Origin: Actinomycetota bacterium
GTDB lineage: Bacteria; Actinomycetota; Acidimicrobiia; Acidimicrobiales; Acidimicrobiaceae
DNA length: 7,383 nucleotides
Assembly: GCA_027318945.1 (NCBI GenBank)
Contig: DAHVOF010000156.1
Coordinates: 1 to 7,383 of the forward strand
Direction: 5' to 3'
A program made the translations under genes and the position numbers. Positions 6,199-7,383 of this stretch are shown piece after piece. The notes under the pieces are model-generated. The model was not told where the DNA came from, searched no databases, and saw nothing but the letters and a program-made list of their open reading frames with translations. Every line of letters starts with the position of its first letter. Position 1 is the first letter of the stretch.

Positions 6199-6259
6199 AT
6201 TCACGTGCGAGGATCCGTCTAGGTACTAAAATAGCTGTAACGACTACAAGCGGAAGATA
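6199..6259 (+). promoter_or_regulatory. tatC-helicase gap with possible weak promoter
   Basis: This 61-nt gap holds TAAAAT at 6227-6232, which fits the TANNNT -10 form and would start transcription near 6239, leaving a leader of about 20 nt that contains the GGAAG ribosome binding site (6252-6256). No clear -35 is visible. A 10-nt palindrome, GTGAATTCAC (6195-6204), overlaps the tatC stop. No intrinsic terminator is seen, so read-through from tatC is equally possible. Confidence 0.3.
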
Positions 6260-7383
6260 ATGTCAGTCCACCAAGACTTCGTTAGGCGAGCTGGTTTTGA
6301 GCTTGACGAGTTTCAAATTAAAGCTATAACGGCTCTAAATGCGGGGAAATCTGTACTTGTCGCAGCTCCTACTGGATCTGGCAAAACAATAGTTGCGCGA
6401 TATGCGATCGAAAGGGCGCTCGAGCTAGGTCGCCGGACGTTTTACACAACGCCTCTCAAAGCTCTTTCTAATCAGAAATATCTGGAGTTCTGTGAGCTGT
6501 ACGGAACAGAAACCGTCGGGCTACTCACGGGAGACAACGTGGTAAGACCCGGCGCCAAAGTTGTCGTAATGACCACTGAAGTTCTCAGAAACATGATCTA
6601 TTCATCAACCGAGCTGTCGGACTTGGCATACGTGGTGCTTGACGAGGTGCACTACCTGCAGAATCCCTACCGTGGGGCGGTATGGGAGGAGGTCATAATT
6701 CATCTTCCTATGGAGGTCGACCTAGTATGCCTGTCGGCGACGGTTTCAAATGCCGAAGAGTTTGCCGAATGGATCGGTACGGTAAGAGGTTCAACCGAGG
6801 CGGTGATTGAAGAAAAGAGGCCCGTTGAGCTGCATCATTTCTATCTAGTTGGCGAGCGGAGATCCGGATCCTTGATCATGGTACCTACGGAAGTGGACGG
6901 CAGGGTCAATCCAGAGGGCTCGAGATTCGATGGTCCCGCGATCGGAAACTTTGCGCGAAGACCCGCACGTAAGAGCAGGTATTCGACGCCTCGACGGGTC
7001 GACGTCGTGGAGCAATTCATGGATTGGGGTTTTCTCCCGGCTATATATTTCATATTTTCGCGAAATGGATGTGATGAGGCTGTTCGACAGTGCTTATACG
7101 AAGGAGTTCGCCTCACCACCTCATCTGAAAGATACATGATCAGAGAGATAGCGGAGTCGAAAGTGCAGGCCCTGACTGACGAAGATCTTCGCGCTCTGGG
7201 GTATGCGGAATGGCTCGAAGCTTTGGAAGCGGGAATAGCATCCCATCACGCCGGAATGGTTCCGCCCTTTAAGGAGATAGTAGAGGCATGCTTCGACCGA
7301 TCACTTGTAAAGATTGTTTTTGCCACGGAAACGCTTTCGCTCGGCATAAATATGCCCGCGCGGTCGGTGGTGATCGAAAAGCT
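6260..7383 (+). CDS. helY: Ski2/Mtr4-like DExH helicase, HelY type (3' partial)
   Basis: This is a superfamily 2 ATP-dependent helicase of the Ski2-like group, expected to act on RNA or structured nucleic acid. The frame stays open to the last base, giving 374 residues of a family often near 900. Motifs in order are a Q-like element FELDEFQIKAI (13-23), Walker A APTGSGKT (36-43), motif Ia TTPLKALSNQK, Ib TTEVLRNM, motif II DEVH (128-131) and motif III SAT (159-161). After these come IYFIFSRNGCDEA (motif IV), SHHAGM, and motif V FATETLSLGINMPAR (about 354-368). The DEVH box, HHAGM and the long segment between motifs III and IV (about 190-245, basic around RRPARKSRY) are typical of Ski2/Mtr4 relatives rather than DEAD-box proteins. 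Motif VI and the C-terminal domains lie beyond the window. The start is ATG with GGAAG 3 nt upstream; an in-frame TAA at 6227 limits upstream extension and no other start lies between. Position after tatC matches helY in mycobacteria, which supports the symbol. Confidence 0.9.
   Translation, partial: MSVHQDFVRRAGFELDEFQIKAITALNAGKSVLVAAPTGSGKTIVARYAIERALELGRRTFYTTPLKALSNQKYLEFCELYGTETVGLLTGDNVVRPGAKVVVMTTEVLRNMIYSSTELSDLAYVVLDEVHYLQNPYRGAVWEEVIIHLPMEVDLVCLSATVSNAEEFAEWIGTVRGSTEAVIEEKRPVELHHFYLVGERRSGSLIMVPTEVDGRVNPEGSRFDGPAIGNFARRPARKSRYSTPRRVDVVEQFMDWGFLPAIYFIFSRNGCDEAVRQCLYEGVRLTTSSERYMIREIAESKVQALTDEDLRALGYAEWLEALEAGIASHHAGMVPPFKEIVEACFDRSLVKIVFATETLSLGINMPARSVVIEK

Noticed and set aside
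6841..7139. Open frames on both strands inside the helicase region
   Set aside because: They overlap the helicase frame, which is continuous from 6260 to the window end and carries ordered motifs I to V. The shorter frames have no recognisable domain.

Overview
This window is a segment of an actinobacterial-type Pup-proteasome locus joined to a protein-export cluster. All eight recognisable genes lie on the + strand: dop (5' end outside the window), pup, prcB, prcA, pafA, a type I signal peptidase (lepB), a tatA/tatB-type gene, tatC, and the first ~374 codons of a Ski2/HelY-type DExH helicase (3' end outside the window). Pup, Dop and PafA together with a two-gene 20S proteasome point to Actinobacteria. 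The order dop-pup-prcB-prcA-pafA ... tatA-tatC-helY matches my memory of the Mycobacterium tuberculosis order, except that lepB sits where pafB-pafC lie there. By eye the base composition is near 50% GC, with mixed third positions and many AGG/AGA arginines. That is low for the phylum and would suit a deep or reduced-GC lineage, such as an Acidimicrobiia-like organism. This lineage guess is inference only.

Region 1 (1-4328), pupylation and proteasome. Dop deamidates the C-terminal Gln of Pup (the Pup here ends GGQ) and can also remove Pup from substrates. PafA ligates deamidated Pup to substrate lysines. PrcB (catalytic beta) and PrcA (gating alpha) form the 20S core that degrades pupylated proteins delivered by the ATPase Mpa/ARC, whose gene is not in this window. 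Spacing is tight: the pup ribosome binding site overlaps the dop stop, prcB and prcA overlap by 4 nt, and pafA follows prcA within about 20 nt. The one real gap in this block is the 75 nt between pup and prcB, which contains a compact inverted repeat.

Region 2 (4344-6198), membrane and export. LepB (signal peptide cleavage) follows pafA by 15 nt and probably shares its transcript. A 66-nt gap then holds a good -10 hexamer placed 7 nt before the tatA GTG, suggesting a separate promoter and a leaderless tat message. TatC follows tatA by 7 nt.

Region 3 (6260-7383), a DExH helicase of the Ski2/Mtr4-like HelY group with all N-terminal motifs intact, running off the window. It is preceded by a 61-nt gap with a possible weak promoter.

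Every gene appears intact where visible, and I saw no mobile element, CRISPR array, tRNA or rRNA. There is no clear sign of an undescribed system. The points of interest are the lepB-for-pafBC arrangement, the pup-prcB hairpin, the probable leaderless tat promoter and the dominance of non-ATG starts.
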